Shown: positions 38,605-50,945, numbered from the stretch's first letter. The stretch: 64,000 bases of DNA from Congeria kusceri (GCA_027627225.1 CM051024.1:41954725-42018724), one strand, 5' to 3'. Made by a program: numbers and translations. The notes: generated by a model not told the origin, from the letters alone.

Positions 38605-38770
38605 GCAGGAAGTTATACATGCAGCTGCTGAAATAGTTCTTTCAATATCATATTCAGAACAGTAACCAGTTCTGTTCATTTTGTATATATTTTTCCACAA
38701 GGAACAACTTATAACTATAATGCATTTATTAATTATTCTGGTAAAGTATATTACACTGACTTATATATAA

Positions 38771-39385
38771 ACAAGAGCTGTCAGAGGACAGCGCAATCGA
38801 CTTTTCGAAGTACTTCAGTTCGTATATATTTTGGAAAGTGGAAGGGCCATACATTTGTTGAAATACAAAACTGAGTTTATAGTGGGGCAATTACTTCATC
38901 AAATTAATCCAAGTTTCAAGTGACAACCTTATGTTATTGGGGATTGTTGATCCAATCAAGTTTGGAAGTTACTAGACATTGGAATAAAAAAAGTTAATCC
39001 GAAAATATATGTGAAAAAGGGCAAAACTCTTGCAAAATACAATGGGGAATGTAGCTCTTGATATTGGAGTCGATGACAAAAGCACATCTGAAGTTTCAAG
39101 TGAATAACTTATTTAGTTTCAAGCTATAAAACTTCTGAATATATACTTTAACCAGAAAATCTATACAAAAAGGGGGCATATCTCTGTCAAAATACAAAAC
39201 AGTTTTTCAGAATGTTGCCGATGACCCTGGAGTTGATGACATAGGTATATTCCAAGGTTCAAGTAAATAACTTATGTAGTTTTGCAGTTAACAACTTTGG
39301 AATAAAAACTTTAACCAAATTCAGACGCGGACGCCGTCGCCAGGGGTAGTAGGAAAGCTCACCTTTTCATCTAACAGTCGAGCTA
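38771..39385 (+). repeat. Internally repetitive mollusc-type element
   Basis: Begins 'acaagagctgtcagaggaca' and contains about three diverged subunits of 110-160 bp. Each has a 'gggcataactctg'-like phrase, a 'gtttcaagtgaataactta' phrase and an 'aactttaaccaaa' phrase. It ends in 'cagacgcggacgccgtcgcc', then 'gtaggaaagctcacct'. This start and end are familiar from many bivalve repeats (memory, not a search). No coding frame. Confidence 0.65.
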
Positions 39386-41055
39386 GAAATCAAACAAGGT
39401 TATATCCATTGATACAGAAAGTAAGCAAATTTCATAAAATATTGAACATTTTGACCTCGTTCAGAGAACTGGTTTTATCCTAAATTGGCGAAAGTAATTT
39501 ACAGGCAAATAGAAATTATTTAGATATCTCACAAATGTTTCCCCATACAAATCAGAATGATCACTATTATTTTGCAAATCTGCTGGGGTGGAGCTTCTCA
39601 ATACATGTTGTATTGTTACAAGGTCCTTTGTTTCCTTTCTTTTTTGCTATCACATTCTTCTGTAAACTAATTCAAGTAATTACTGAAAGCGTTATCATTA
39701 GAAATAAGGTCAATATAGTAGCACAGCTAGAGTATTTTTTTAAATCCCGATTTCACACAGTCTGGCACAACGCTTCATGCTATATGTGATCATTACGAAT
39801 AGACTGAAAGTCCTTTCACCTCTGGAAAGCCCGCACTGTTGTTCTTGCACTGTTGTATTTTTCATGAACTTCACCATTACCACATTTAACTTATGCCCTT
39901 AATTTATCTCGGTAGGTGACAACAATATAGTCATTAATTTAATACTTCAAACTCCATTTCTTTCCTTCAATATATATTAATTTTAGCAATCCTCGACTTG
40001 TAGCGAACACATTTCGTTGACTGCTTCTGAACGAAAAAACTAAATTTATTTCAGACAAAATTTCCTGCAGCTGCTTTACATGTACATTAAGTGAACTTAA
40101 TACACGCATATTGTTGTAAAACTATAAATGCTTAATTGTTATTTATACTAAACATCAGGTCTACAATTTTAAGTTAAAAAAACAACAACAGCCATATCAG
40201 TTTGCAAAATAATCCTATATAGACATACATATTTAAACGGCTGTTTGTATTGGGAATTGAAAATGTTTAGCATTTCGCAATAATACAAAGACACATACCA
40301 GTACCAAATTTGATTAGTTAGTTGAATGGTGATTCGCACGCGTTTTACACCAACCTAATTTTGCAGAACACCAACCAATTTCTGTTAAACCATACATAAG
40401 AAAAGTTGACAGAGAAAATGCTACAATAATGTTAATATTTATTTTGATTACAAAAGCCAAAATATTTGATATTTTACGTGAGACCAGGTCTGGCAATATA
40501 ATGTCTATGCATGCGATAGATACATCAAGATACATCGCAAATTTAGGTATATAAGGCAAGGATATGTATTAACATATAGGTTATCATTGGAACTTGTTTC
40601 TACATTACAGTTTTACCAATTATTATAAATTACAGAGCAATTTAACTCATCGAAAAGAAAGCCCATTGTTGGATGTGGATGGTTGCTGAAAAGCAGTTTG
40701 CATCCCGACCAAGGGCAAGGATTGTATGAGGGACTTAATTAGATATGTTCTTCATTTGCTTAGTTGCTCTCTCTTCAACCCTGGTACCGCCAAAGCAGCA
40801 AACAATGAGATATTGTGCATATTATAATATTATAATTATAGCAATGCAATATTTTGAATGCACAATAGCAAAAATTAATGTTCTATCTCGCGAAAGTGTG
40901 TGACAAATTTTAATCAGGTTTAGAAAACCCAACTCTTTCACAATACTAGTAACAGCGCAAATTTAAGTTGCTTTATAAATATAATATATATTATTAACAC
41001 TTTGTATAACTTACCTGTCTGTTTTAATATAAAAAACGCCTAACATGTTTCTTGA
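39386..41055. other. No gene seen
   Basis: AT-rich. Short frames (39535-39789 plus, 40314-40559 minus) show no recognisable motifs. Confidence 0.45.
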
Positions 41056-41131
41056 GTCCGTTCACCCAAAAATATCTTCGCCCTTTGTTCCGTTCGCCCT
41101 ATATTCCGCTCGCCCTGGGTCCGTTCGCCCT
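41056..41131 (+). repeat. Minisatellite, ~15-17 bp 'TCCGTTCGCCCTA' unit
   Basis: Copies start near 41056, 41089, 41105 and 41120, with a partial copy near 41077. The tract is GC-richer than its surroundings. Confidence 0.7.
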
Positions 41132-41199
41132 ACTTTCATTTTTATTAAAGAGTATATGTTGAAATGTATTAATGCATGATGACATTTAATTATTTCCAA

Positions 41200-42208
41200 A
41201 GATCAAAAGGGTCTATTTGCTGTATACTTTAATGGCATCTACCAACAATGATCAAGGTTTGACAAAAAAAGACAAAGATTAAACTAGTGTTTTATTTAAA
41301 ATTTAAAATCCTCTATCTCTCCCCCTCACTTTGGGTAGTAAGTATGTAAAAAAAAGACCTTTCTAATGGAAGAACTAGGTTAATTTAATAAAACATTGTA
41401 CATGTACCGTATAACAGTATGAAACAGCTGAACATATGAAAACCTATTACAAATGAACATGTGCATGATGGAATGTGAAAGAAATTTACTTACAATGTAG
41501 TCCTCAAGTCACTAAAATATCAAACACTACAGAAACATAATATTAAATATAATTGACAACTCTATCTATTGCAAACATAATGAAATTAACGTTGCATAAT
41601 ATCAAGCACAGTCGTAAACATTACAAGTAAATATGTGCACGTAAAGTGAAAACACAGTAGTCTCATTTTTTCACATAATTGTCATTTACTATGTTATGCA
41701 TAGAATAACTATTGTTCTGGTAAAATAACTCAAATGTTTAAATGCGACTATATGAGGGAAAAGAGACTACACCATATAAACAACCACAACATAGCATTAT
41801 GGCAAGATTCAGAGACAATTCCATGTCATTGTCGTTCTGCAATGTAGGAGCACGCCTTAATCTGGTTGATCGTCTAGGTTGAAAGGTACATCAGAAACGG
41901 ATATGCCACGTGTAGCGACAGGTGTCTGTATTGGCTCGGGCTGCCTAGGTGTTCTCGTAACAGACGGTAACGCGCAGTGTCAGTGTTCTAGGCCTACAAG
42001 TTGGAGGAGGAGCCTCGAGTTGGGTAGGCATAGACCTGTGAAGTCGGCATCAACAATCAGTCTGGACAATCTACATACATTGGGATGTATTTACGTAGAA
42101 TTATCTGGTTACGCAGGGTTACACGTCTGGAACCATCAGCTCTAATTACATATTGGTCAGACTGGCGTACCTCAATAACAACGTTTTGTATGCAGTGCAG
42201 TTTCCTCA
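41200..42208 (-). mobile_element. Ty3/gypsy relic, inverted copy 2 with 3' flank
   Basis: The reverse complement of this segment aligns with 34.45-35.1 kb, including the end of the integrase tail and its 3' flank. It has about 340 bp more in the middle (roughly 41.49-41.88 kb) than copy 1. At its 5' end (near 42208) homology stops abruptly and a CCCATATGGG-type array begins. The plus-strand frame at 41879-42145 is the antisense shadow, matching the antisense frame at 34500-34748. Confidence 0.7.
42057..42203 (-). pseudogene. Ty3/gypsy integrase C-terminal tail (copy 2)
   Basis: The minus-strand frame reads CIQNVVIEVRQSDQYVIRAD, then RRVTLRNQIILRKYIPMYVD, and stops at 42057. It is the partner of the tail in copy 1. 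Both copies join CIQN directly to VVIEV, so both lack the same stretch and probably derive from one already defective parent. Nothing upstream of the tail is preserved; the frame runs into repeat DNA. Confidence 0.7.
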
Positions 42209-43080
42209 TATGCCCATGAGGTATATTAGCCCAGGTAAAACCCATATCGGGGGTGGTATAGTGGCAAGATAATGCATATGGGACCCACACGGGGCCCATA
42301 TTGTAGTTTTTGCCCAGCTATAGCCCACATGGGGTGGCTTTCTTGGACCTATATGGGCTAACTTGCAGTGGACCCACATGAGCTTCCTGTCTTGGACCCA
42401 TATGGGTCTGATATGGGCAAAAATATCATTTGGGACCCACATGAGACCCATATTGTATTTTTTGCCCAGCTATAACCCATATTGGGCCCATATGGACATG
42501 CTTTCTGGGCCCCATATAGGCTTTCTAGTAGGGACCCAAATTGGTCTACTTTTTTACTTGAACCCATCTGTGTTTTATAGTGGCAAGATAATGCAGTTTT
42601 GGCCCACGCTGGACCCATCAGGTATATTAGCGCGGATAAAACCCATATCGTGGGTTGTATAGTGGCAAGATAATGCACATAGGACCCACATGGGGCCCAG
42701 ATTGTATTTTTGCCCAGCTGTAGCCAACATTGGGCTTGCTTTCTGGGACCCATATAAGCTTTCTAATAAGGACCCAAATGGTTTTACTTTACTTGGACCC
42801 ATCTGGGTTTTATAGTTGCAAGATAATGCATATGGGTCCCAAACTGGGCCCATGAGATATATTAGCCCTGGTAAAACCCATATCGTGCCCACATGGGATG
42901 GCTTACTGGGACCCATATGGGCATACTTGCAGTGAACCCACATGGGCTTCCTTGCGGGGACACATATGGGTCTGATATGGACAAACAAATACCATTGGAC
43001 CCACATGGAGCCCATATTGTATTTTTTTGCCCAGCTATAGCCCATATTGGGCCCATATGGGTTTGCTTGCTGGAAATAAA
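42209..43080. repeat. Palindrome-rich tandem array, second type
   Basis: Dense CCCATATGGG, TGGGCCCATATGG and related words. A landmark 'ggcaagataatgcatatggg' and variants recur at about 42269, 42583, 42667 and 42818. Other repeated phrases are 'tttgcccagctatagcccat' and 'ggtaaaacccatatcg'. The unit is longer and less regular than in the 36-kb array. Minus-strand frames of up to 173 codons are repeat artefacts rich in Met-Gly-Pro. Confidence 0.8.
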
Positions 43081-43164
43081 CAACGTACCTACCCATAAAC
43101 TCATATGCCTATTTGGTATTGATATTAATTAATTGGTTGAACTTGATTTTTGATGACAAATAAT

Positions 43165-43205
43165 TTTAAGAACTATGATGATGACGACGATGATGATGAT
43201 GCGTA
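43165..43205 (+). repeat. Short (GAT/GAC)n tract
   Basis: Interrupted GAT and GAC triplets, about 10 units. Confidence 0.6.
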
Positions 43206-43743
43206 GCATAGCGCAACACACTGAAATAGTTTATGTATTATTTTCCAAATGTTTTTTTTATACAGGTTTCTTTCTTTTTCTTAATGATTGTATTCTAAAA
43301 ATTTCCTGAACAGTTTATTATATAATATTCACATGATAACTTCAACTGACTGAGAAGGTGACACCCCCAAACGGGGTTAGAGTATCTAGTTCTTACTCGA
43401 TTACATTCTGGTTGAGACTGTCTAACTCATAATGCATATGTTGTTAAGTGAACATTAGGTTACTGTGTAACTAGTAATATGATGTATATAACATTAGAAA
43501 CAAAATTAGCAAGAGACAAATGTTTATACATGTTCTTTGTCTTATGTACAGCAGCTGGCATTTTATATCTAAATTACTATCAAACTGATGTCATTGCTAG
43601 ATGTGTGCAGCTTTTAACTTTCTCCTAGATAATTTATTTGTTGAACTCAATGGTAAACTGTATAAAACAAATTGTCGGTTTTCCAATTGGTTGTAATTGT
43701 GCACATAATTATTAAGCAACCACGGGTAAAATCGATTTCATAG

Positions 43744-43806
43744 CAATATACATCATCTACATGTATTACGATTTGTTATACATGTAGATGATGTATTTTG
43801 ATATTG
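43744..43806. repeat. Perfect 19-bp inverted repeat (hairpin)
   Basis: ATACATCATCTACATGTAT (43748-43766) and its exact reverse complement (43778-43796) are separated by 11 nt. With a 7-nt bulge the pairing extends to 'caatat' and 'atattg' outside. It could be a small foldback element or a stem-loop; no gene context is visible. Confidence 0.85.
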
Positions 43807-46800
43807 CTTTGAGCGGGATTTTATTTATAATTCTTGGTTGGTCAAACAGTACATGCAGTTGTTACTATTAATAGCTGCGTCTATAAATCCATGTGTCAAC
43901 ATTTATGGTGTATTATAATGTATTTCACTTAGAAACATTTGAGCCAACTGATAAAAAGTATTAAAACAATATGCTTTGTCAGGTATTCAAAGGCTTAGTT
44001 TAAGGAATATCTGGCCCATCCCTATGTGTACTCCTATCTGTATATTGGGCCACCAAAAAATCTCTTATAATTATCTGCATTATTTTTTCTCAGTTGACTG
44101 AGCAATGGCTATGCGCACTTATAAAGTTAATGCTCAATTTTAATTCACTTAAAATACTTTGCAATATCAGGCAATTATTAAAATATTGTTACTATTATAC
44201 TCTCTTGATTTAGCAAAAAAGCTTTGTAAATTTTAATTGAGTGATTCAAATTTTATTTTTTCATATATTTCATCGGATTATTATTTTAAAGCACTAGACT
44301 GCACAATGACATGGATTAGTTGTACTAACAACAAAATGTTATAATACTTATCAGTTTTGACATGTCATTATTTCCAGTGCATAAGACCCTGAATGGGTGA
44401 CACGATGTATCCAACAAAGAATGCAACACAAAATCCTATGAATGCAATCAGTCACATGGGTGGTAATTCAATTCTACACCTCTGCACCAGTGAATTGATT
44501 TCAAATGATAAGGATCACCACACCGTGCTCGCACTGTGACCACAGCAGGGCGCCAGTACAAAATAGTGCAATACCCCAGATTTAGTGGTGGAGGTCAAAT
44601 AAAGAAATATTAAACTAGGGATTAAATGCTGTCCTCATTGGAAGGTAGAAGTATGCGCACAGTCTTCAGTAGAAGGTTTTTTACACGCACTGTCCTGAAT
44701 TAGCGGCGTGTTTGCTCTTGTGATCCCTGCGTTTTTGTAGTAGAATTACATTTAGTTACTTAAGTTCGTTCTGCAAGAGTTTGCTCATAAATTAATCAGT
44801 TTAATGAAACGTCACCTTACACCAACTAAGAAATTAATTATTAATTACGGGCGTGTTGTAGTGAGATTCACTGTTACCGATTTGTAAAATCTGAATTTAA
44901 ATCAAAACGCCGAAGGCACTGTAGTTGATTGCGTAACACTGGGCATATCACGGACAGTCTGGGCAATTAGATAGGGATGATATACGTCACCTTAAATACA
45001 GTGGTTGTAAATGTTTAAACGAAAATATTTATGTACGTATTTACTATAACATGTGTTCAATATTATAAATATGACTTGAACATTGCTAAGCAATTTGTAT
45101 TATTCACAATGGTAAGTTTAAATAAAATATTGCCTCGTAAACATGTAAATCAAATTTTTAAATAAATATATCATCATTGTGTAATTATGTTATTGTTTTA
45201 TCTTAATCAGGCAGTTTTGAATTGAATATATTTATTGTGTCAAATGCGTAGCTGATTAATTTAGGTTCACTGTAAAACGTACGCCACTAATAAAAACGCC
45301 ATCAGGTGTAGAAACTATATAGATGAAGTAACTTTCAGCAGCTTGAAACTCTGTACGAGTAAAATATATTTAAAGCCTTTCGAAAAATTCCATTTAAAAG
45401 GAAGAAAATGTCGGGCAAGCAACCTCATGAGAGAAATTCTTTGTTCTATTTTCAATTGCATTCTCTTTCTTTGGGCTACACAAATATATCAGTCCTACTC
45501 GACATTCCAACATTAAATATTCATTACTAACACACATTATCTGGATATACATGTATAGAATAAAAAACGACCATTATGAGTTTCATAATCGGACACTCTG
45601 TAAAGAGACAGATGATTACGCTGTCGAAGATCAAAAGATGTTGTGTTGAACAAAACTCAATATTAACCTGAAACAACAAACAAAAAGCTGAATATTAAAA
45701 TATTAATTATTACATGAATGCAAACACTGTGTTACAAGCATTTCAACCGTATTAGCAAGTGTTTTAAGTTCCTTAAAGGGAGATACTATCAAAATAGTGT
45801 TGGTTTCTTTGGAAATGTCTTAAAATGTATTTCCTTTCAACTAATAATGCATCTGGAGTAGCAAAACTGTCAAAAATGTATATAAAAAAACATGCTAACT
45901 ACTAGGCGATTGTCGCGACGACTTTCAGCGTTTAAACTTCTGCCTGTTGTAGCTTCTGATATGATTAGTGTATCCGACCTCAATCGTGATACATCGACTA
46001 TATCCGGAATGATCCGTAAAAATCGACCGCTACTGCGGAATAACAGCTAAACAGTACTCTATCGTTATAATGATGGCCACGTGAATAATAAAATGAGTAA
46101 TAAACATTCCCTACTAAAATTTATTCATATGATTCATTTAAACTAAACGAAAATGTTGTCACCCATGCAACGTGATAATGAACTTAATTAAAACAGGCCT
46201 TTAAAAAGATATTCGGCGTTTGTTGTCATTGTTATGAAGAATGTAATATGAACGTCCTAGATACTATTTGAAACAGTTAAACGTTTAGATTTTGTGGTTT
46301 ATTAACAATAATGCACAATAAATTACTTTGCACGTCAGCCAAATTTTATGACAGTATGTTTAACCGCTATATGTTTTAGGATAAGTGAACCGTTCAAAGA
46401 GTTCTCGTTAATAGCTGGAAATTGCAGTTATGATTCAACATGATTCAACATTCGCGTCGTCCCAACTTTCAATGTGTCTATAAAAGTAAATTAGGAATGG
46501 GTTCTGGGAAACCCCCCGAATACTCACATAATGAGGCTTCGGCGCGGAAGGACATTATAAACTTCGAAATACACATAGTAATTCTCACAAAACTCTAACT
46601 CGTGTAAAAATCAAAATAGCCCCCGTTTTCTTTTAACGGTTATGAATTAGTTATTAATTTGGTATCGAGTAGTCGTCTATTTATCAACTATGCTTTATGG
46701 GCTATTCGCTTAAACATGGCTTTCTGAAGATTCATGAAAGTTGCAAACATTGCATCATATGTGTTTTGCAACTATTCCACATGTATCTACTGTGTTATTT

Positions 46801-46964
46801 ACGAAGTCTTTCTTAATGTGTGCATCCTGTTTGTATTCTACTTTAGTTTTTGAGACACATTTAGTAGGAACACATTTTGAATCATAGCTGAAGATTCCAG
46901 CTATATATGAACTGTGTTTAACTTGTTTACATTTGAGAGATGATGAGAGAGAGAGGGAGGGGGG
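43807..46964. other. Long stretch without a supported gene
   Basis: AT-rich, few frames. A phrase 'ccttaaagggagatact' near 45771 looks like the end of a TTAA-type element, but no second end was found. A GC-richer part near 44.50-44.58 kb ('ccacagcagggcgccagtac') has no open frame of note. Confidence 0.45.
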
Positions 46965-46976
46965 GGGGAGAGGAGC
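46946..46976 (+). repeat. Purine-only tract (GA)n and G run
   Basis: A run of GA repeats followed by about ten G, about 30 bp of pure purine. It lies just beside the tRNA-SINE relic. Confidence 0.8.
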
Positions 46977-47092
46977 ATGAGTGAACGGTGGAAGACCACC
47001 TGTCCGGTATGGTACCCTCTCATGCGTTGGTCATTATCGAACGGGTGTCGCCTAGGTGAAAAGCGAGTGTGCTACCCAAGCAGCAGATTGTG
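46977..47092 (-). repeat. tRNA-derived SINE relic
   Basis: On the minus strand the sequence 'gggtagcacactcgcttttc' contains an A box TAGCACACTCG (plus 47064-47074). It is followed by a B box like GTTCGATAATGACC (plus 47029-47042) and then by 'catgagagggtaccatacc'. The arrangement and spacing fit the head of a tRNA-derived SINE of mollusc type, and stems are degenerate. An (AATG)n microsatellite adjoins the head. Confidence 0.55.
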
Positions 47093-47096
47093 AGAG

Positions 47097-47308
47097 AATG
47101 AATAATTGGATAATTGAGTGAATGAATGAATGAATACATGAATGAATGAACGAATGGACGAATACATGAATGAATGAACGAATGAACGAATGAATGAATT
47201 AATTAATTAATTAATGGATTGATGGATGTTTGAATGAATGAGTGAATGAATGAATGAATGATTGAATGAATAAATGAATGAAGGAATGAATGAATGAATG
47301 AATGAATG
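47097..47308 (+). repeat. (AATG)n microsatellite
   Basis: About 210 bp of GAATGAAT-type tetranucleotides with interruptions such as 'attaattaattaatggattg'. Confidence 0.9.
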
Positions 47309-47550
47309 GGCGTTCAATGGCTGCTACGTTCATAACCACAACCACTGTAGCCATGTCAACTCTGAACCGCGGCCTCCCCCCATGACAGTCATCATCCCAT
47401 GTTCTTCTGCATCCTCACAGTTATATTCATGAAATGTTATTATTTAGAGCACTACGTAAATGTCTATACCAGTAATTACGCGTCCGTGTTTTCTGTAAGC
47501 ACTGCTAAGCTAAGCACTACAAATATATTATTATTATTGTTTTTTTTAAA

Positions 47551-47600
<50 letters not shown>
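47551..47600 (+). repeat. (ATT)n microsatellite
   Basis: About 16 uninterrupted ATT triplets in an AT-rich region. Confidence 0.9.
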
Positions 47601-47602
<2 letters not shown>

Positions 47603-47857
47603 ACTTATGATAATTATAATAATTACATTTATAATTATCAACTTCATTACAAAACACAACATTTTTAGTAGCAGTTGTAGTTTGTAGTAATAGAACTTTC
47701 CAAAGCAGTGTTAGTTATGGAAGTTGATTGGTAGTAAAAAGATAATACATGGTAAGTTAGGATTTGTTTTTAATTACCCACAATACTTTAACGAGAAGTA
47801 TATTTCAAATGCGCACTCAGTATAATGGTTGTGTATACAATGCTAAGCATACCGATT

Positions 47858-48132
47858 TTATTCGGTAAACTTGGGAACGTCTGAACCGTGTTCTGAAGTT
47901 CCAAAATATAAATTACCGATATATGCCTCTTTCCATTTCACGTGATCTTGCCATTTAGAGCCAATTGTAAATACCCAAGTCACGTTGCCTTCTGACAGGT
48001 GTGAATGGTAGGAGTTAATGCTGTAGAATTCCTTACCGACCAAGTCATCTACATTTGGACTTGTTAGTTTGATTTCTTTTTTAGTTTTGATTAAAAACAG
48101 GTATACAATTGTTATAGTCGAATTAAAGTTTG
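47858..48132 (-). CDS. Possible terminal exon of an unknown gene
   Basis: A minus-strand frame is open from just inside an upstream stop (48155-48157) to a TAA at 47858, 99 codons in all, with no ATG near its start, which suggests an exon rather than a whole gene. A plausible splice acceptor, with pyrimidine-rich 'attcccctcattatcag', would start the exon at 48132. The last 60 residues are mixed and non-repetitive, with Trp-rich patches (VTWVFTIGSKWQDHVKWKEA) and a C-terminus ending SDVPKFTE, unlike the AT-driven frames elsewhere. I do not recognise the family. A possible ATTAAA polyadenylation signal lies at plus 47769-47774. No upstream exon was identified, so it may also be a retained fragment. 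Confidence 0.3.
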
Positions 48133-48159
48133 CTGATAATGAGGGGAATATCCGTTAAC

Positions 48160-49075
48160 ATTAAACAGAGACTCGGGTAAACGTTTACGTTCCTGTTATG
48201 GATGGATATACTTTAGAGGTTAGTAAACGGTGGCGCGAGGGGGCCATTTGAGACTTGCCGAGGCTAATATCGAGCAATGCCTCCGCGCTGCCATTTGTAT
48301 TGACCTGTTTTATACAAACTTATGTTGTTTATTAGCATTCATATTTGTTACTTTTGAAATTCATGTTTTCATCCAATTTATAATATATTTAAATATTGTT
48401 AAAAAAATAAGTTAATGGAAAGAGTTTTCACGCTTTATTCGCATCTTAAATTAAAACCTGTACACGTCATGGCATTTCAAGTAAGCATAATATTTGTTAA
48501 AAGCCGCAACAAACAATTTTTATGACGCAACATGGATAAAAGTAGCTTTAAAATGGATTTGGTTTTACATTGATATATCTACATACATATAGATCTAATT
48601 TATTGCGGATTTATACATATCCGTATCACAGTTAAATATGATAATACTTTTTACAATAGAAAAAATACAGTTGTAGATTTGTATTCCAATATTATTCATG
48701 TATAGGACAAGTAGTGCCGAAGCAAACCAAATAGCTTAGATACGCCCGTGAGCGTGCTATCAAGGACATGCACGTAGATAATACATGTCATCACTTGTTT
48801 TGCGATATCATTTGTTCCAACAGATCTAGTACGTACGTTTACTGTAGATTGTTGTTTTTTTTGTTTTTTTTTGGTGGAGTTTTGATTTGGATATGTCTAC
48901 AATGCAAACATTAATGTATACAAATATATTGGACATTGATAAATGACAAATGTGTCTAACAAAATGTTTGGTGTTGTTGTAAATAGTAGATTTAATGTAT
49001 TACACAATACATTCTTATATGTTATGTCATATTGTGATTCTATTCTTAATATATTTTTAATACTCAAATACAAAA
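48160..49075. other. No gene seen; one small CpG-rich patch
   Basis: A GC-rich patch at about 48.23-48.30 kb ('ggtggcgcgagggggccatt') stands out. The rest is AT-rich and ends in a T-rich tract (48.85-48.88 kb). Confidence 0.45.
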
Positions 49076-49079
49076 AAAA

Positions 49080-50945
49080 ACAAGACCACCTCTACCACAA
49101 CCACCTCCACCATTACCTCCACCTTCACCACTACATTCAACTCCTCAACCACCACCTCAAGCTATATGTACCCCACCACGACCACATCCACCACGTCCAC
49201 CACCCAACGACCACATCTACCACCTCCACCACCCAAAACAACCACCTCCCAAATCTCCACCACAATGTCCACCACCACCGCTACACTTCACCACCATTAC
49301 TGCTACAAACACCCACACAACCACCAACTTCACCACCATCAACTGCATCACCGTAAAAACCTATTCCATGTTCCTCAACATCGGCCACTTCCACCAGCCT
49401 GTCCAAAATATCTACTAATTTACCGTCACTTTCACCATCACCACCACTCCCCTCATCCCCACCATCGTCATCTACACTGCCACAATTTCCACCACCACAA
49501 AAATCCCAACTAAAGATACCGCCACTACCACATCCATCTGCACCCCTCAATATCTCCACCGCCAACACCGCCTTAAAAATCTCCACCTCCACGACCACAT
49601 CCACATACTTAATCTCCACTATCTCCACCATCTCAATCAGCACTTCCACCACGTTTAATTTTGCAACCACATCCAACACCAACACCACCATCATCATCAA
49701 CGCCATCTCTATACAAGACGCCTCTACTACAACAATCTCCAATACCACAACCAGCCCGCCCCCCGCAATCACAAACCACCGTCATCACCTTCACCATCAA
49801 CACCACCTCTACCAACACCACTCCACCACCACCAACACCACCATCCTTTTTCCGCCATCTCCACCACGACTAACTACACTGCCATAATCTCCTACACAAT
49901 CTCCACCACCACAACCACCCCCACTACCAACATCACCGCCTCTTCTACCACTCCTTCCAAAACTACCTCTACCAACACCTACACCACTAAAAGCACCAAC
50001 TACACGATCAGCAACTACACCACCAGGCACCAGCAGAACCTCTTCCACTACGTCCACAACATCCACCACTTCAACCACCGGCTCCAACACAACCAGCACA
50101 ATAACAAACACCACAGTCACAACCACCACCTTCATCACCACTACCAACACAACAATCACAAACTTCCTCAACCACCAAAACAAGTACCATCACAACCACC
50201 TCTCCTTCCGACTTCAGCAGCTCCATCACAACCACTACTGTTGCCTCCACAACAAAAACTACCACCATCTCCGACACTTCTACCACCATCACCTCAACCA
50301 GCTCTACTTCAATAACCATCTCCATCACTAACTTCAATATCGCCACCACAACCACCATCTCCACAATCACCATCATCTCCACAACACCACCTCCGCGACC
50401 ACCACTAGCTTCACATTTCAGGACCACAAACCCATCCACCAAACCACCTCCTTCATAACAGCCTCAATCCTCACACAAACCTTCACCTCCTTTCCGCACA
50501 ATAACTCAACCTCTACATTTTCTTCCCTCTCAACAAGCTCTACCTCCAGCCCAAAACACTCTTCACAAGAACCTTCTTCTCCAACACAACCCCAACCTCC
50601 ATCTCACAACAACCACTTCCTCCACCCCGACCACAACCTCTATCTTAAACCTCTTATAGACTTCCACACCTCCAACACAAATACCACCTTCACCACCACG
50701 ATAAACTCCACCTTAAATCTCATCTCCATCTCCAACAAAACCACAACCTCCAACTTCACAACAACCACCATCACAAGGAACGCGAACTCAAGCAGAACCT
50801 TGACTTCCACCCTCACATAAACATCACCTCCATCCCCACATTAAACTCAACCTTAAACCTTACAAGGACTTCCACCACCAACAACCACCTCTACCTCCAC
50901 AACAATCACCACCTTTACCACACACTCGTCAATGATAACCATTAC
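49080..50945 (+). repeat. 1.9-kb C/A-rich, G-poor strand-asymmetric tract
   Basis: The plus strand consists of degenerate CCACCA, CTCCAC and CAACCA words with very few G over nearly 1.9 kb. The tract begins abruptly after a poly-A run (49072-49080) and fades out at about 50.94 kb. Frames on both strands (up to 163 codons, Thr/Pro/His-rich on plus, Val/Gly-rich on minus) are low-complexity and probably not genes. It looks like a decayed giant trinucleotide/hexanucleotide satellite. Confidence 0.85.

Noticed and set aside
34500..42145. Paired frames containing PRVATGV and SASTISLDNLHTLGCIYVEL at 34500-34748 (minus) and 41879-42145 (plus)
   Set aside because: Similar to each other but antisense to the gypsy integrase tail; conserved only because the DNA is duplicated.
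42057..43132. Minus-strand frames of 131 and 173 codons rich in Met-Gly-Pro-Trp
   Set aside because: Translations of the CCCATATGGG array; the same type of product appears in all frames and on both strands.
49281..50442. Frames of up to 163 codons on both strands, Thr/Pro/His-rich or Val/Gly-rich
   Set aside because: They arise from a G-poor low-complexity CCA tract; both strands are open and the products are simple-sequence, with no start context or domain.
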